A program made the position numbers and the translations under genes. The notes under the pieces are model-generated. The model had not been told where the DNA came from, did not search any database, and saw only the letters and a program-made list of their open reading frames with translations. Shown in pieces: positions 38,991 to 53,022 of a stretch of DNA of 64,000 bases (its first letter is position 1; every line of letters starts with the position of its first letter). The stretch spans positions 248,001-312,000 of the forward strand of contig WION01000027.1 in the NCBI GenBank assembly GCA_015039365.1, given 5' to 3'. This DNA is from Amanita rubescens (taxonomy: Eukaryota; Basidiomycota; Agaricomycetes; Agaricales; Amanitaceae).

Positions 38991-41900
38991 AGTCCGTCGG
39001 GGAATATCAGTGCTGAGTGATGGGTGTGACGGAAGAGTGCGACCGTAGGGAAATCCAGCCGAGCTGAAAGGCGCCCGTCAATTGTTTATGGCAAACGTTC
39101 ATTTGTTTCATCGGATGTCTGAATCGTCGTAAAGACTGTGGGAATTTGCAATGGAGGGTGTCCGATATAGACCATTTATACACGCCAGGCACGTCACAGT
39201 CTCAACCTGCGCCGGCGTAAGTGCTAGGCTGTATACTATATGTAGTAGTTAGGTCATGACGAGTTTGTTCACGCTTGGCAAGTCGCGGCTCGGCAATTGC
39301 CGTTGTCTTGCGACTCGGAGGTGAAAGGCCGAGCCTCATTACATTCGGCCTCGGAATGTAATAGCATAGCACTACGGCGATGTACAAGTTCCCTGATTTG
39401 CTGGTAGTCTGAGGCTGATATCACCGACATCCTTATGAGGAGATTTTTGCAATGATTTCACCGCGGAATAACGGAAGAGAGGCCTTCTACATTTTACAAA
39501 ACAATCCAACTCCATGATCCTGAACCAGAAGACATGTAATATAGGTACTTGTCCAAATCCTAGTTCTCGGTATGAAAGGTAAACAGTCAGGCCCTTGACA
39601 TTGGAATGCGAGCTGTGTACAACCCAAGGTCCTTAACTACAGGGTGACTTGAAGCAGGACAAGAGAACGAGACAAGGTCATCCGGGACGACAAACACAAA
39701 ACGCCAGTTTGTGCGGGGAGGTAGCCCACTACAAGATGCAAGAAAGTCATAAAGGCCACCCTTGATGTCGTGATCTTTGCCCCCAGTGCACTGAAACACG
39801 TTGAGATATCCTCCATGTAGTATAAAGGAGTCGAGAGCAACTTGTTGGCCGCTTCGGGGTACATAGTAGACGTCTGGTCGAATACTTAGCGTCATGGTAG
39901 TATCGTAGACGAATGTGTTGCCAACATCAACCTGGAGAGAAAAGTCTTGCTGTGCCACTCCATGAACGGTGGCAGAGTGAGGTCGTTTGGTGCTGAATGA
40001 AGCATGCCAGCGGAAATTGGCACGGTTCGACCGAAACATTGGCGTAGCGTCCAGATAGACACGCGTTCTGAAACGCCGATGGACGAAAACTTCAAATATC
40101 GGACCAGTCATTCCCCGAGCATCCCCAAACTTCAAAAAGTTATTCCACATATCCAACAGCTGATCATCACTGAACTCCTCAAGCCTTTGCACAACTCGTT
40201 GCTCAACTGTGACCGAGATGAGATCAGTTGTAATGCGCCTGTCACCCAGTGCGGGTCCTGGCCTGCGCCGAATCAGGCAGATTTTATGCGAGAGGGCATC
40301 AAGTGATAATCGGGAACTATCTGAGAAAAACTTTTTGAGGAGATCAGGACTAGTCTCGTTGATTGCGTTGTCACGGTCAGAGTTGTGGCCTGTAACTTCG
40401 TCGGAAGTTAATTCGAAGCAGAAGCGTGCGGTGGGGCCTAAGGAATCATATCTCACTAACACGTCATGTAGCTTTTGATTTGAAAATAGGAACTTGATGC
40501 TGTGTTGGAGAGGGCTCAGCACGAGTGGGTCATGAAAGGAACATACTCACGCATACTCGATCTCCGCCCTTGTCCAAGGATTCATTATCACCTGATGGAA
40601 CGTCCATGATTGCGTAATCCCTGACCAGCGACCTGGCTTTGGGGAGGTGATATAGATAGGGAAAACACCGGACTCGAAACGGGTCAGGGTGCTCGGAATC
40701 CCGGAGGGCGATTGAGCAGAATCAATGATGGTCCATACAGGGGGCCCGTTAAATTCCCTGAAGGGGAATGTTGCAGGGACGACGAAAACCCCTTCGGAAC
40801 AGAAGAGATAGTACTCGGATCCTTGACACCACAGAGATACAGACTTTTCCCCAAGACGTCGACGTAGGACGTAGTAGGCCCAGAACGACTTTCCTGTGAA
40901 CAAAAGAGTATCAAAAAAAAAAAAAAGCTTCTCATATTGATGACAGAGTACTGACCGATTCCGGGCTGGCCAGTGACAACAATAGCAGACGGGCGATATA
41001 CCTTGCCCACCGGGTACATCTCTTCAACCCATTTATAGATTCTAAGGTATTCAGCACGAATGAGAAGTCGCGGCCAATCGGTATCAATGATTGGGGGCGG
41101 CGTCGCGGGAAGGACATCGTCTCCATTCTCCTCGTCGTTCTCTTCATCGTTAGGATCATGAATTGAATTCTTAAGAGAAATGTGTTCCTGAGGTAGAGGA
41201 ACGCCCCAAAACTGCTCATAGAAACGCAAGGTTTTACCGTGACGCAGTGGACGAAACCCTGAGAACATTATTCAAGGCAATGAAGTAAAGAGCAACATAG
41301 AAGCCATATACCAAAATTCGCGTAACAAGGGCCATCATCCACAATTGAAGAATCTGCGGATAAATATCAGTGTTATGATGCATATAGGAATGAGAAGTCA
41401 AAGGAGAGATGGCAATGAGTCAGATGAGGCTGAAAGCTAACACAACGCCCACTCACCCGCTTTATGTCTTTTACCCATCTCTTCATCGGAATTAATGCCA
41501 TCGAGGTTACGCTTGCGGGCGGCTGTGGAGGATGGAATGTGGTATTAGAGCTAGGTGCAGAAAAAACATGTTAACTTTGCTTACGGGGTGGATCTTCGTG
41601 GGTTGAGGATCAGTTAGTAATTGTCTAGAAACCTGGTCTATGCGCACTCACCAGCTCGTCTCACGAAAATGTGTAGACAGTCCTTGGGAACACCTTGGGA
41701 AAAGTAACTTGAGATGGTATGCGTAGGCTGTCTCAGGTTGACGAAAAACTCGGAGGGGAATCGCGGAAGACGATTGGAAAGGGTCTCTACGGGTGTGATC
41801 TCTATAGGATTGACGAGCTACGCAGCGTGAGTGGAATGTTTACATTAACAATTAAAACATACTCACTTTCCAAAGGACGATATCTGAAGCATCTACACTG

Positions 41901-42369
41901 CGAAGAGCTGCTTTCTCTCCTTGAACGAGTTTCTTTTTCCATCAGGAAAAACGTCGTTGTCCATTTAGACCCAATAATCTCTACTTACATCTAATGTGAC
42001 TAATAATGTCTAGCCCAGATATTCGAGTCTAATTTACTAATAAACCATACAATGTTTTGTCCAATCCGCTTAGTTAAAGAGAATATAGGTATCTGGGATA
42101 TTAGTACAAGGAAATGACCAGTACTGTATCACTAGTACTTAAGTCCTGAGGTATCGTATGACCGACCAGGGAGGGCACACGTTGATATGCAGATGTCGAT
42201 CGCTGCGGCGGGGAGTGGCCATACTAGTGCTGCGGTTTGCGATACGCAATGGGGAGATGTGGTTCATGTTCATATCGCCATCTGCATCGTCTTTTCGTTC
42301 TTGATGGTAGTACTCTCGGATTTACCACTGTGAACATGTTACATGGACGATGTTCTAAGGTGAAACAAA

Positions 42370-43160
<791 letters not shown>

Positions 43161-43640
43161 TTGCAGGGAAACCGTGACAGACAGGGCGCTCTCTCTGTGT
43201 CTCGTGAAGGTGACAATTGGCGGAGTCGTCCGTTAGCTTTCCCGATGACGGTGTGGGCGACCTTCAACATATGTGAGGGGAATCCGAAAAAATCCCAAGT
43301 CCACTATTTGCTTCTGTTTCAGTATTTGTCACGTGAGATGTTCAAGTTGCTTGCACGCTCTCTAGTCTCAGGCTCTCAGCTTTCCCCCATCCCCCACTGT
43401 GCTACGAGGTAAATGACTTCACTGTTCATCCCACCCTGACTCACATTTGCTCCGCACAACCTGACCTCAAATAAGACGTGCCCAGAGAGCGCACCGTGAC
43501 TGCGCTGTGACTCGGAAACTTCAAGTTGAATGTTTGCCCTTTCCTTTTGGCCCTCGTTCTCTCGCTGACAACATTAAGCATATCAGACCATCCAGTTTTG
43601 AGTTATGCCACTGTGTGACGGTGTGTGGCAGTCAAGCTTA

Positions 43641-44290
43641 TGGAAGGGACATGTCGCAAGCTCCAGTCTCTCGGACGTTAGGCCAGGCAACATCTGTAGA
43701 GGAGCTGACACCATCTACTTCAATCGACCCTGCCATGTCCAGTACTGCTACGAATATCACCAACCTTGTCATGGGTCTCAATCCCACGACCTCTACTCAG
43801 CCTGCCAAAGCCGAAGGTAATTCTCCAATGCGCGGGTGGAGAGCTCGCGGCGCATTCAACGAGAATTTTATCTGCCCGGCCGATCAAAGTGATTCTCCCA
43901 ACGGCACTCGCAGCGGATGCCCTCTACCTTCCAGCCTCAGTTCTATGGTGTACGGGCACCTCACCAGAGACCTAGGAAACGCGCAGACCCCTTCTCATCT
44001 GGAAGACGATACCCTCAACCCTTGCCGGCGTCACTCAAAACCCGGCGATCCGTCGGCACCAGGACGTCCAAAACGTCTCGGACGAGTGGCACCATCCAGG
44101 AACCGGTCACGGTGCACGCGGTACCTACACCCTTACTAAGTGCGCGCGCTAGAAAGCAACTTCCACCCACCAGCGAATTACCTACGGCACCAGTGACCAA
44201 GAAGCCGTCCAAGTGGAAGTTGAGCTTTGGCAAGGCTAGCGCGGTCGTGCAGTCGATTCCTCGGGGAGATATGAACATAGCAATTATGTT
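43641..44290 (+). pseudogene. Ser/Thr/Pro-rich coding fragment, unrecognised
   Basis: Reads MSQAPVSRTLGQATSVEELT, then STATNITNLVMGLNPTTSTQ, then in another frame STFQPQFYGVRAPHQRPRKR and KKPSKWKLSFGKASA. It is low complexity and basic toward the end. At least one frame change lies near 43915. I do not recognise the parent gene. It is carried within the TIR-bounded insertion. Confidence 0.4.
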
Positions 44291-44379
44291 CCATGCGCGG
44301 TGTCACCTGTTTGTGGTTGCCGTACCCGAGGCCCCGAAACGGATAGCAAGCGTATCATGGCTTGGTTGAAATATATTCC

Positions 44380-44880
44380 ACTACGTTCTCTCGAGATCCC
44401 GAGGAAGGGTGAGGCTGCTTGCGGGCGGTCTTGGACCTGGTGAGCGTAAAACACTCGCCAAATGCTTTGTATTAACAACACCCTCGCACACCACTGCCAC
44501 GCCATCAGCCTCCAACAAGATCTGCGTTAAATAATACTTGTTCACAATCGAGCACTCCACCACTGGTGTCGGCAGGTAACCCACTTAACCCATCAACCCA
44601 CTGTAAATGATATGGGTAAGCGAGCACGTTAGTAATGCATACACTAGTACTATATTATAGTCTAGATACCCTCTTTAATAGTAATATACATGGTTTATTC
44701 TGAATTCATTGTGGATTTGAGTGATCTTGAGGCAGAAATGCCAATACTATTCTGTAAAATCTCGTATAATATGGTTCTTTTATTGCTGATTAGGCATAAC
44801 TTAGACAAAAATATAGGGGGGGTGAACTAATCTAATCCTGGCGTAATTAGATCAAATTCTGTCTATATACATATAATTGG
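44380..44880. other. A+T-rich end of the insertion, no gene
   Basis: Nothing supportable apart from A+T-rich sequence between the Ser/Pro-rich fragment and the right inverted repeat. Confidence 0.4.
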
Positions 44881-45179
44881 AGCTAAACAGAGTTCTCCGT
44901 TTTTCCTGATGTCAGGTCGTGTATATCCTGTCCAACATCTGCCATAACTTTGAACGGTTCCGCCTCGCCATCAAGGAGACACCAGAGGTGGTACAGGTTG
45001 GCCGTTTGCATTGGGGGTGGAAGAAGTCCGGATGACATGTAGGAGTTATAATAAAGAAGTTGTAGAGGGGAAAAATGAGAAGCAGCGTTGGACTCATCGT
45101 AATCTGAGACTAACGGCAGTGCGAGTGTATCCATACATAGTAGCGATTAAAGTACTTTTAAGCAGGAGCTCTCCCGCTA

Positions 45180-47923
45180 TCTCTCACTCTGGCATCCCAA
45201 TACCTGCCGCTCGTGTCAAGACAGCGGCTAGGAACAGCAGCTGCCTTAGTTGCTATCGTCCTATCCACCCCACCAAATTGGGAAGATTTCATTGGTATTG
45301 TTTGTTTGTTGTTCGTCAACTCGGCGATTGGTTTCTACGAAGAGCACAATGCTGTCAGGGCGCTCATATTCGCTTGCTCCCAAAGCAAAGGTTAAACGCG
45401 ACAGTTCATGGTCAGAAATTGAATCCGCTAATCTCGTGCCTGGTGACGTGATTGCATTCAAAATTGGTGACATTGTTCCCGCGGATTGTCGTCTAGGCAG
45501 GCTGCGCTCACCGGTGAATCACTTCCTCAGTCCAAGAAAGTGGGTGACCAATGTTTCTCGTAAGTTCAAAGTCGTTCTCTTTTCAGCGTTTTTATTCATT
45601 CTCGATCCAACATGTAAGCAAGGTGAAGCGAAGGGTGTCGTCATCTCTCCTGGTGCCAACACTTTCTTCGGTCGTGCTGCATCCCTTGTTGGTCACGATG
45701 ACGATAATACTGGTCATCTACAAAAGACAAATTGGAACGTTCTGCATTGCTAGCATCGGTATCTTTATCATCGCCGAAATTTTCTGCTTGTACGCTGGAT
45801 TCCGCTACAAGTACCGCCGTGGTCTCAACAATATCCTCGTCCTCTTGATTGGTGGTATTCCTATTGCCATGCGACCGTCTTATCCGTCACACAGGCCGTT
45901 GGTGCGCAACAACTTGCAAAGCACAAGGCCATTGTCACACGTATCACCGCCATTGAAGAATTGGCGGGTGTTACCACTTGTGTTCCAACAAGACCGGCAC
46001 TCTGACGACGAACAAAATTGATCATTGATCGCAATACCCTTCGCACATACGGACCCTTCTCAGCAGAGGTCATCATTCTCCTATCTGCATACGCATCACG
46101 TACGGAGAATCAGGATGCCATCGATGCCGCCGTTATAACCGCTTTGGGTGACTTGCCGCGTGCCCGCGCTGGCATCAAGATTTTGGACTTCAAGCCCTTC
46201 AACCATGTTGACAAACGCACGGAAGCTACCTACCGCGAGGAAGCAACAGGTAAACTGAAGAGGGTCACGAAGGGCATGACGGGTATCATCATTGAGCTTT
46301 GCACACGTAACAAGACCGAGGAGATTGAAAATCTTCTCGAGGCCGACGTCGAGGAATTCGCTTCTCGTGGTCTCCGTGCCCTTGCCGTCGCATATGAAGA
46401 ATTGGAAGGTGATGATCTGGAAGCCGAAGGCAATGGCTTTGAGCTCATCGGTCTGCTCCCCGTCATCGACCCACCTCACGAAGATACTAAAACAACAATC
46501 GACGATGCCCTTACTCTCGGCGTCAGGGTCAAGATGATCACTGGTGATCAGTTAGCTATTGCCCAGGAAACGGGGCGTCGTCTCGGTCTCGGCGATCATA
46601 TGTACCCTGCCAAAGTTTTGAAGGACGGCGGCAAATTCAGCACTCTCGACGACCTGATTCTTGATGCAGACGGTTTCGCTGGCGTATTCCCCGAGCACAA
46701 GTATGAAATTGTCAAGCGTCTTCAAGGCCTCGGTCATCTTTGCGCTGTGACTGGTGACGGTGCCAACGATGCCCCAGCTCTCTCTCGTGCCAACGTTGGT
46801 ATCGCCGTCGAGGGTGCTACGGACGCTACTCGTGGCGCAGCCGATATTGTCTTGACTGAACCAGGTCTTTCCACCATCGTCCACGCCATTCGCGGATCCC
46901 GTATTATCTTCCAACGTATGCGCAACTACTCCATTTATGCCTGCGTCGTCACTATTCGTATCGTTGTCTGCTTCTCCATCCTGGCTTTCGCTTTCAAGTT
47001 TGATTTCCCAACATTTATGGTGCTGATTATTGCCCTCCTCAACGACGGTTCCATAATGACCCTGTCTCTCGATCGTGTGCTTCCGTCGAGTACGCCAGAC
47101 TCGTGGGATCTGAGGGAAGTTTTCGCTTACGCCATTGCCTATGGTCTGTACCTTGCCGTGTCGACGTAAGTTTCTTGCCTTTCAACTTGAGTTGTAGTTG
47201 ACGACTCCCTCTTAGTATTGCACTGGTTGCAATCATTCTCAAGACACATTTCTTCCAAGATAAATTTGGTGTTGCTCTCGAAAGCGATCCCCCGAAGGCC
47301 AACGATAGTCAACTTCATATGATTGTCTATCTTCAAGTTTCCATTATTTCTCAGGCGCTCATCTTTGTTACACGTTCACACGGATTCTCCTTCATGGAGC
47401 GACCTTCATACGCACTTGTGGGCGCGTTCTGCTTTTCTCAGCTTATTTCGTCCATTATTGCGGCCTATGGTAATTGGGGTTTCACCGACATTGCAGCCAT
47501 TTCTGGTGGATGGATCGGCATTGTCTGGGTTTGGGTATGTCGTTTTCATTGAATCTTTAGGGCAGGACTGAAACGAGCTGGTAGAACATTGTCTGGTTCA
47601 TTCCCCTCGATTGGATCAAGTTTGGGATGAAGTTTACTATCATCAAGTGGTTGCGTCACCATCGCGCGATGTTGACTGCGCAAAAGGTGGCAATGCGGGC
47701 TATGGGCGGGGGTGTGATCCAGACGCGGACTCAGTCGCGCGCTACATCCATTCAGGAGTCCCTGTACTCCAACCGTGTTTCGTTCATTCGTCGGGCTGCC
47801 CGGAAGGCTGGCTTGGGGGGCAAGGTGTCCGTCAAACCAGAAGAGTTGCGGAGGTTCAGCAGTATTCAAGCACAACGTACGGGCGCAACACTAGCGCGTC
47901 ACCCCACCCGAACGGGCACATAG
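45180..47923 (+). pseudogene. PMA1: PMA1-type plasma-membrane H+-ATPase, copy A
   Basis: P3A ATPases pump protons out of the cell through a phospho-Asp intermediate. From ILxFLSFMW-type sequence only scraps of the N-terminus remain. Readable parts include [49 protein letters not shown] and the phosphorylation loop, which reads CSNKTGTL with Asn for the catalytic Asp. An extra A in ACAAAATTGATC breaks the frame at about 46010. From 46018 the gene is open and family-like: [51 protein letters not shown], introns at 47169-47217 and about 47535-47583, and a normal C-terminus RRFSSIQAQRTGATLARHP. It lies head-to-head with CRN1 and is duplicated at 56062-58050. Confidence 0.9.
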
Positions 47924-47943
47924 AGAAAAGGATCAACTACTAA

Positions 47944-48480
47944 CGATCGTTTATTACTAGACGTGTCCCTTGACACTATAATTCATGACATTATCCTATT
48001 CACACGACATTGGCATATATCCTTTTTTCAACTTTCCACGACTCTTACGTTTCACTCTTACGACGACTACTAGGCATATATGAAATTTACTGCACAGATT
48101 TCTTGCATTTACGGAAATCAAAGAACTGTAATACCGTACAAGGGCAGTCTAATACAAGGAGGACTGTAGTGATTTCACGATGGCCGAAATATTACTCTTG
48201 TATAGCGCTCAAGCTTGACGGTTCTGTTATTAGTATGAAGCCCTATAGTCCCCAGCCTTGGACCACGCTACGCGAAGCGGTGGCCCATAACCCACAAGTA
48301 ATCCTGCCGATGCCCGACGAGATGCATTTGCCCTCGCTTTTCGAAGAATTCGTGGCACAACGCCCCCAGAAATCAAAAACAAAGTCAATGACGTGACGTG
48401 ACTGGTCATAGAATGCATTCAAAGGCTACGAACTTGTTCTTCGAAAAGCTCTTCGCTATCGCCAATACATCTGGGCTTTG
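47944..48480. other. No clear gene; one short protein-like frame
   Basis: A frame at 48235-48396 (MKPYSPQPWTTLREAVAHNP, ending KSKTKSMT) is protein-like and could be a first exon of the nuclease-like remnant downstream. The support is weak. Confidence 0.3.
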
Positions 48481-48489
48481 CAGACGGCG

Positions 48490-49136
48490 TTGCTCTGAGC
48501 ATTATTAAAGAGTTGAAACGTCGGGTAGAAGCTGAAGAAAAGGCCCCAAAGGAGTTCACACTCGACGAGGCTGTTCTGGACTTTAACCTAACGTACAGCC
48601 ACGCACTGGAGGATCAGTGGAAGATTGAGGTGTTGCCAGACGTCAAGACCTTTCAGCCATCGGCGTGCCTTGGTAAAATTCTCCCTGATTTTTATTCAAT
48701 CGTGCAACTTTGACAAAGGGCCTTATTAGTGTCGCTCTTGGAAAACTATACTGAAATCTACGATCGATCGAGCAAGACGGCATGTAGATTTGCTGTGGAC
48801 TTCCTTCTGTGCGAGTGCATAGCGGCAATGGTGAGTTGGTTAAACATTTTGCTGGCGATTCTACTTAAACACAAAAAACTTCAGCGAGACGAGGTTTCTG
48901 GCATTTCAGCAACTCAGTCAACCGACGTCGGCCGACGTACACCATTACCTTGGGATACTGTCAAAGTACACTGTGACGTTTCATTCACCCACAAAATGCA
49001 GGCAACCCCGAAGACCGTCGTCTACGGTCGTGTTGATTATGGCGTCGGAATCAGATCCAATCGGCTCTTTTATTCCCTCCTGCGAGTAATGGCGAGGATT
49101 AAAGCAGAAAACCGTATTGGTAAGTTTTGTCAATGA
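48490..49136 (+). pseudogene. PD-(D/E)XK nuclease-like remnant
   Basis: Exons read IIKELKRRVEAEEKAPKEF, DEAVLDFNLTYSHALEDQWK, then CRFAVDFLLCECIAAM|GTGAGT. After that intron come RDEVSGISATQSTDVGRRTP and VVYGRVDYGVGI. The GRVDYGVG segment matches the first acidic motif of fungal PD-(D/E)XK-like proteins seen beside CRN and kinase-like genes. The following ExK half is not found: after LLRVMARIKAENRI the sequence becomes A+T-rich and frames decay (49150-49490). Function is inferred from pattern only. Confidence 0.4.
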
Positions 49137-49519
49137 AGTAAGGATATATACAATGCAGTTTCTCATTCTTGTCCATATCTTTCTACCGAATTTCTGAAAA
49201 AACGATCTTGACAATATGTGCAAGATACCACTCGCTCTCGTTACACAGGGGTGAAAATGCTATACATAGTGGGAAATGTGGAGGTTCAATGTCGCTCCTA
49301 TGCGTACTTTGTAAAGCAGAAGAAAGGGCTCAAAATATCGATCAAGCGAATCATGACGTTGTCGCTTAGGAAAATATACCCTTCTTTTCTAGTTAAAAAA
49401 ATTGGAGCGGTCATTAGCGAGCAGCAGAGGATTGAGATAGCGGAGAAATGGGAATTGTTCAAAAAGACAGGTGAGAACGAATGAAATATCAAAGAAATAC
49501 GGATTAATCAATCAGACAG

Positions 49520-50132
49520 GTGCGAAACCTTCACAGAAAAAGCATCTGGGAAGGGGAACATCATTTCGGAGTGTGGAGAAGATATCAAAACATACCATTT
49601 ATAACAAAAGACAGTAAAAAACAAAAGAAGGCTTCGGACGAGTTTTTAACCGTCCTTCGTAATTCCGTCGCAAGAAAGATAGCGACTTTTACTGAAAACT
49701 ACGCCTCAAATCTGTGGTCGAAACAGAAGGGGTGAGTGCTGGTTACTGATAATGTATCAGTTATAATTGAAATGTCTTAGGATCTCAAACTATCTATCGC
49801 AATTTGAGAACATATCATCGCGCACTGCTTTAGATTTCGAAAGCGCATTCACTACAGTGGCAGTAAAGGAAGGAAGTAGCGATCACATTCACATTGACAA
49901 AAATGATCAAGGCATCACATGGGTACTCCCAATTGGAGAGTGGGAGGGCGGAAACATGGTCATCCCTCAACTAGGACTGGAGATCCCAGTAAGGTCAGGG
50001 GAATTGCTCGGATTCAGAGCCAATTTATTGGCACATTTTTGTACTCCAATAACGTCTGGTAACCGACTAGTGATTACCATGTTCACTTGTCGTCACATTT
50101 TTAGTGACGCTCTACTGTATGCTGAGCTTTAG
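49520..50132 (+). CDS. 2OG-Fe(II) dioxygenase-like protein (partial or short)
   Basis: Two exons joined across an intron at about 49731-49781: RNSVARKIATFTENYASNLW, then ISNYLSQFENISSRTALDF. The core shows the Fe/2OG pattern: HID of DHIHIDKND (His and Asp ligands), a GEWEGGNMVIPQLGLEIPV hairpin, the distal His in LLAHFCTPITSG and Arg in GNRLVITMF for 2-oxoglutarate. This is the double-stranded beta-helix layout of agaricomycete dioxygenases related to the prolyl-hydroxylase and TET/JBP groups. The substrate cannot be told. The N-terminal side is short, so the gene may be truncated. Confidence 0.6.
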
Positions 50133-50359
50133 ATTCTCATAAATGAAAATTTCAAGTTTATTACATCTACTAGCGGTCGTCACTGCAGTGCCGACACGAA
50201 CCTTGCGCCTGATTTATTTATATAAAACTGTTTAAATCTATTATCTACCAGTGTCCAAACCAAGAAAGGGTAATATTTCGGTTGTGCTTGTATTCAAACC
50301 CCCAATTTCCATTTTTTCGTTCAAGGTATTACTTACTTGATACTTTTCACAGAAGCAGG

Positions 50360-50411
50360 GCTTGACTACGGATGCGTCACTCGCTTCGCTCGGACGCATC
50401 CTCCGTCAAGC
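50360..50411. repeat. Perfect-like hairpin, 19 bp arms
   Basis: GCTTGACTACGGATGCGTC pairs with GACGCATCCTCCGTCAAGC (17 of 19 positions) across a 14 nt loop. It lies in gene-free DNA downstream of the dioxygenase-like gene. Confidence 0.8.
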
Positions 50412-51265
50412 TTTTTCAAGCTGAAGGTGAGGATAAGGGGAATAATGGAGCCCTCAAAATACAGTTGTAACGACAGATAGATTGGCAAAATGTTGACTAA
50501 AACGGGTAGCTTCGATGAGTCAGGAAACAGTAACACCTTGAAAAAGGGATGGGGTTCCTGTGCATAATAAGAAACTAAAGGATATTGATCAGCTTGTACA
50601 TACAACAGCAATTTCACAACTTAATTCAAGTATTTCGGGTTTATGAAGATAGAGTGAAGTGGAACAGAGTAGGATACAGTGAAAAGAGTACAGAGTGGAC
50701 ATATACTATTCAGGAATAATGGCAAATAAATAGAGGATGGTTGCCATTGACAGCTTGGGGAGCCGGATGTTACTACAAGGATGAAGGCAAAAAGTAGAGT
50801 AGAGTACAAGTTATCTTATCTTATCGTTACTTAGTAATCGTTTCCCACATTTTGCAGGTTTTGTGAATTTACCTTTCGATATGACCTTGCTGCGCAAGGT
50901 AACATGCGAAGTATTGTAAATTTATTAAAGAACAACAACAACAATGAGATCCTCTGCAGCTGTCAGCATCGAGGTCCATCTTGAAGCCGATATCACGCTT
51001 ACTAACAGTAGCTACAGATAGATTCGATGATGGAATCATGGAGAATGAGTGATAGCGATGGTAGGTATATGAGAGTATTGCTGGAATAGTTGATCACGAG
51101 CGATGGCGAATGCGAATGCGAGTGCGCTGTGATACGAACGTAAGGGGGCCAGATGATCACACCAAAACCAAGGAAACCGTAGTGAAACTACGCAAGTGCC
51201 TTACACTTGTCATCTGGAACTCTGGATGACTCGCTGACATTCCTGATCAGTCTCGTAAGACCCAG
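50412..51265. other. Intergenic, nothing recognised
   Basis: A+T-rich sequence with CAACAACAACAAC-type and GATGGCGAATGCG-type simple stretches. No gene. Confidence 0.4.
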
Positions 51266-51269
51266 CCAA

Positions 51270-52938
51270 CTACAGGGACGCTCCCACGGAAGGAATCAGA
51301 TGCATTCTTGAGATCGCAATGGGTGAATCGATACCCAGCGGGTCGGTTTTACCAACGGACAAAATTGGTGCGTTAGTGCGGATCGGCCTGCGCCGAATCA
51401 GGCAGATTTTATGCGAGAGGGTATCAAGTGACAATTGGGAACTATCTGAGAAAAGCGTTTTGAGGAGATCAGGACTAGTCTCGTTGATTGCGTTATCACG
51501 GTCAGAGATGTGGCCTGTAACTTCGTCGGAAGTTAATTCGAAGCAGAAGCGTGCGGTGGGGCCTAAGGAATCATATCTCTCTAACACGTCATGTAGCTTT
51601 TGATTTGAAAATAGGAAATTGGTGCTGTGTTGGAGAGGGCTCAGCACGAGTGGGTCATGAAAGGAACATACTCACGCATACTCGATCTCCGCCTTTGTCC
51701 AAGGATTCATTATCACCTGATTGGACGTCCATGATTGCATAATCCCTGACCAACGACCTGGGTTTGGGGAGGTGATATAGATGGGGAAAACACCGGGCTC
51801 GAAACGGGCCAGGGTGCTCGGAATCCCGGAGGGCGATTGAGCAGAATCAATGATGGTCCATACAGGGGGGCTAAATCTTCCGAAGGCGAATGTTCAAGCA
51901 GGGACGACGAGGACCCCTTCGGAACAGAAGAGATAGTACTCGGATCCTTGACACCACAGAGATACAGACTTTTCCCCAAGACGTCGACGTAGGACGTAGT
52001 AGGCCCAGAACGATTTTCCTATGCACAAAAGAGTATCAAACAAAAAAGCTTCTCATATTGATGACAGAGTACTGACCGATTCCGGGCTGGCCAGCGACAA
52101 TAATAGCAGGCGGGCGATATACCTTGCCCTCCGTGTATCTCTCTTCAACCCATTTATAGATTCTAAGGTATTCAGCACGAATGAGAAGTCGCGGCCAATC
52201 GGTATCAATGATTGGGGGCGGCGTCGCGGGAAGGACATCGTCTCCATTCTCCTCGTCGTTCTCTTCATCGTTAGGATCATGGATCGAATTCTTAAGAGAA
52301 ATGTGTTCCTGAGGTAGAGGAACGCCCCAAAACTGCTTGAGATGATTTCGGCAAACAAGAGCGCGAACGCAGTCCAAATCGTGGAGTTGGTAAAGGAAAA
52401 AAAAGTTTTCGGGGAGAATCTCATCAGCAACGTTCAGCTACGGATATTTACTTCCACTCACCAGTGGCCGGGGCCTTTACAATTATGTGGATTTCGTGTT
52501 TGGGAGGCGACATTGAAAAGATATCGAAGACGCTGTCCGTGGGGTCTAATTTGTCCGCAAATTCCGAAAGACCACCTTCCAGGGACCCGATACGTGCAGC
52601 CAAAGTCTTTTCTGGCTTCGCAGCGATAGGGCCCTTGGGCTGAGAAAAGTAATGTCGGCACTTCACATCGCAAGTCATCAATGGCGCTTACCTTCCACAA
52701 GTCCAGAGTGAGGACCAACATCCTTTAAGGTACCATGTCTTGCCTCGCTTTGTATAACTTCCTTCAATTCGCTAACCACATAATCGCGCCCCACGGTAAC
52801 TACAAGGACGCTAGATTCGCCTTTTATAAGACAATTAAGCCGGAGAGAGCCGTCCTGGGCCAGTGGGGTACCAAGCATTCTGTCACTGTCGTGTAAGTGT
52901 TGAAGGCAGAAAGGAGCCGACAGGCTAGTCTGAGACAT
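51270..52938 (-). CDS. CRN2: Crinkler-family protein with truncated C-terminus
   Basis: The header (from MSQTSLSAPFC at 52938) has a ubiquitin-like stretch LRLNCLIKGESSVLVVTVG, then VVSELKEVIQSEARHGTL. After an intron (about 52640-52690) comes DPTDSVFDIFSMSPPKHEIH and IIVKAPATG. The NTPase module is nearly identical to CRN1 (FWGVPLPQEHISLKNSI, WPRLLIRAEYLRIYKWVEE, GQPGIGKS split by an intron at about 52020-52079, VWTIIDSAQSPSG). The C-terminal exon follows CRN1 up to HKICLIRRRP (about 51380) and then diverges into 40 unrelated residues, so the PD-(D/E)XK-like domain is missing. The header differs from those of CRN1 and CRN3, so this copy is a mosaic. Confidence 0.75.
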
Positions 52939-53022
52939 GGTGCATGAAACAGTCTGCTACATTCCCCGGGCCCAAGCTTGGAGTTGTCATCGGATGCTGT
53001 ATGCGAGTCCTGTTGAAGACTG

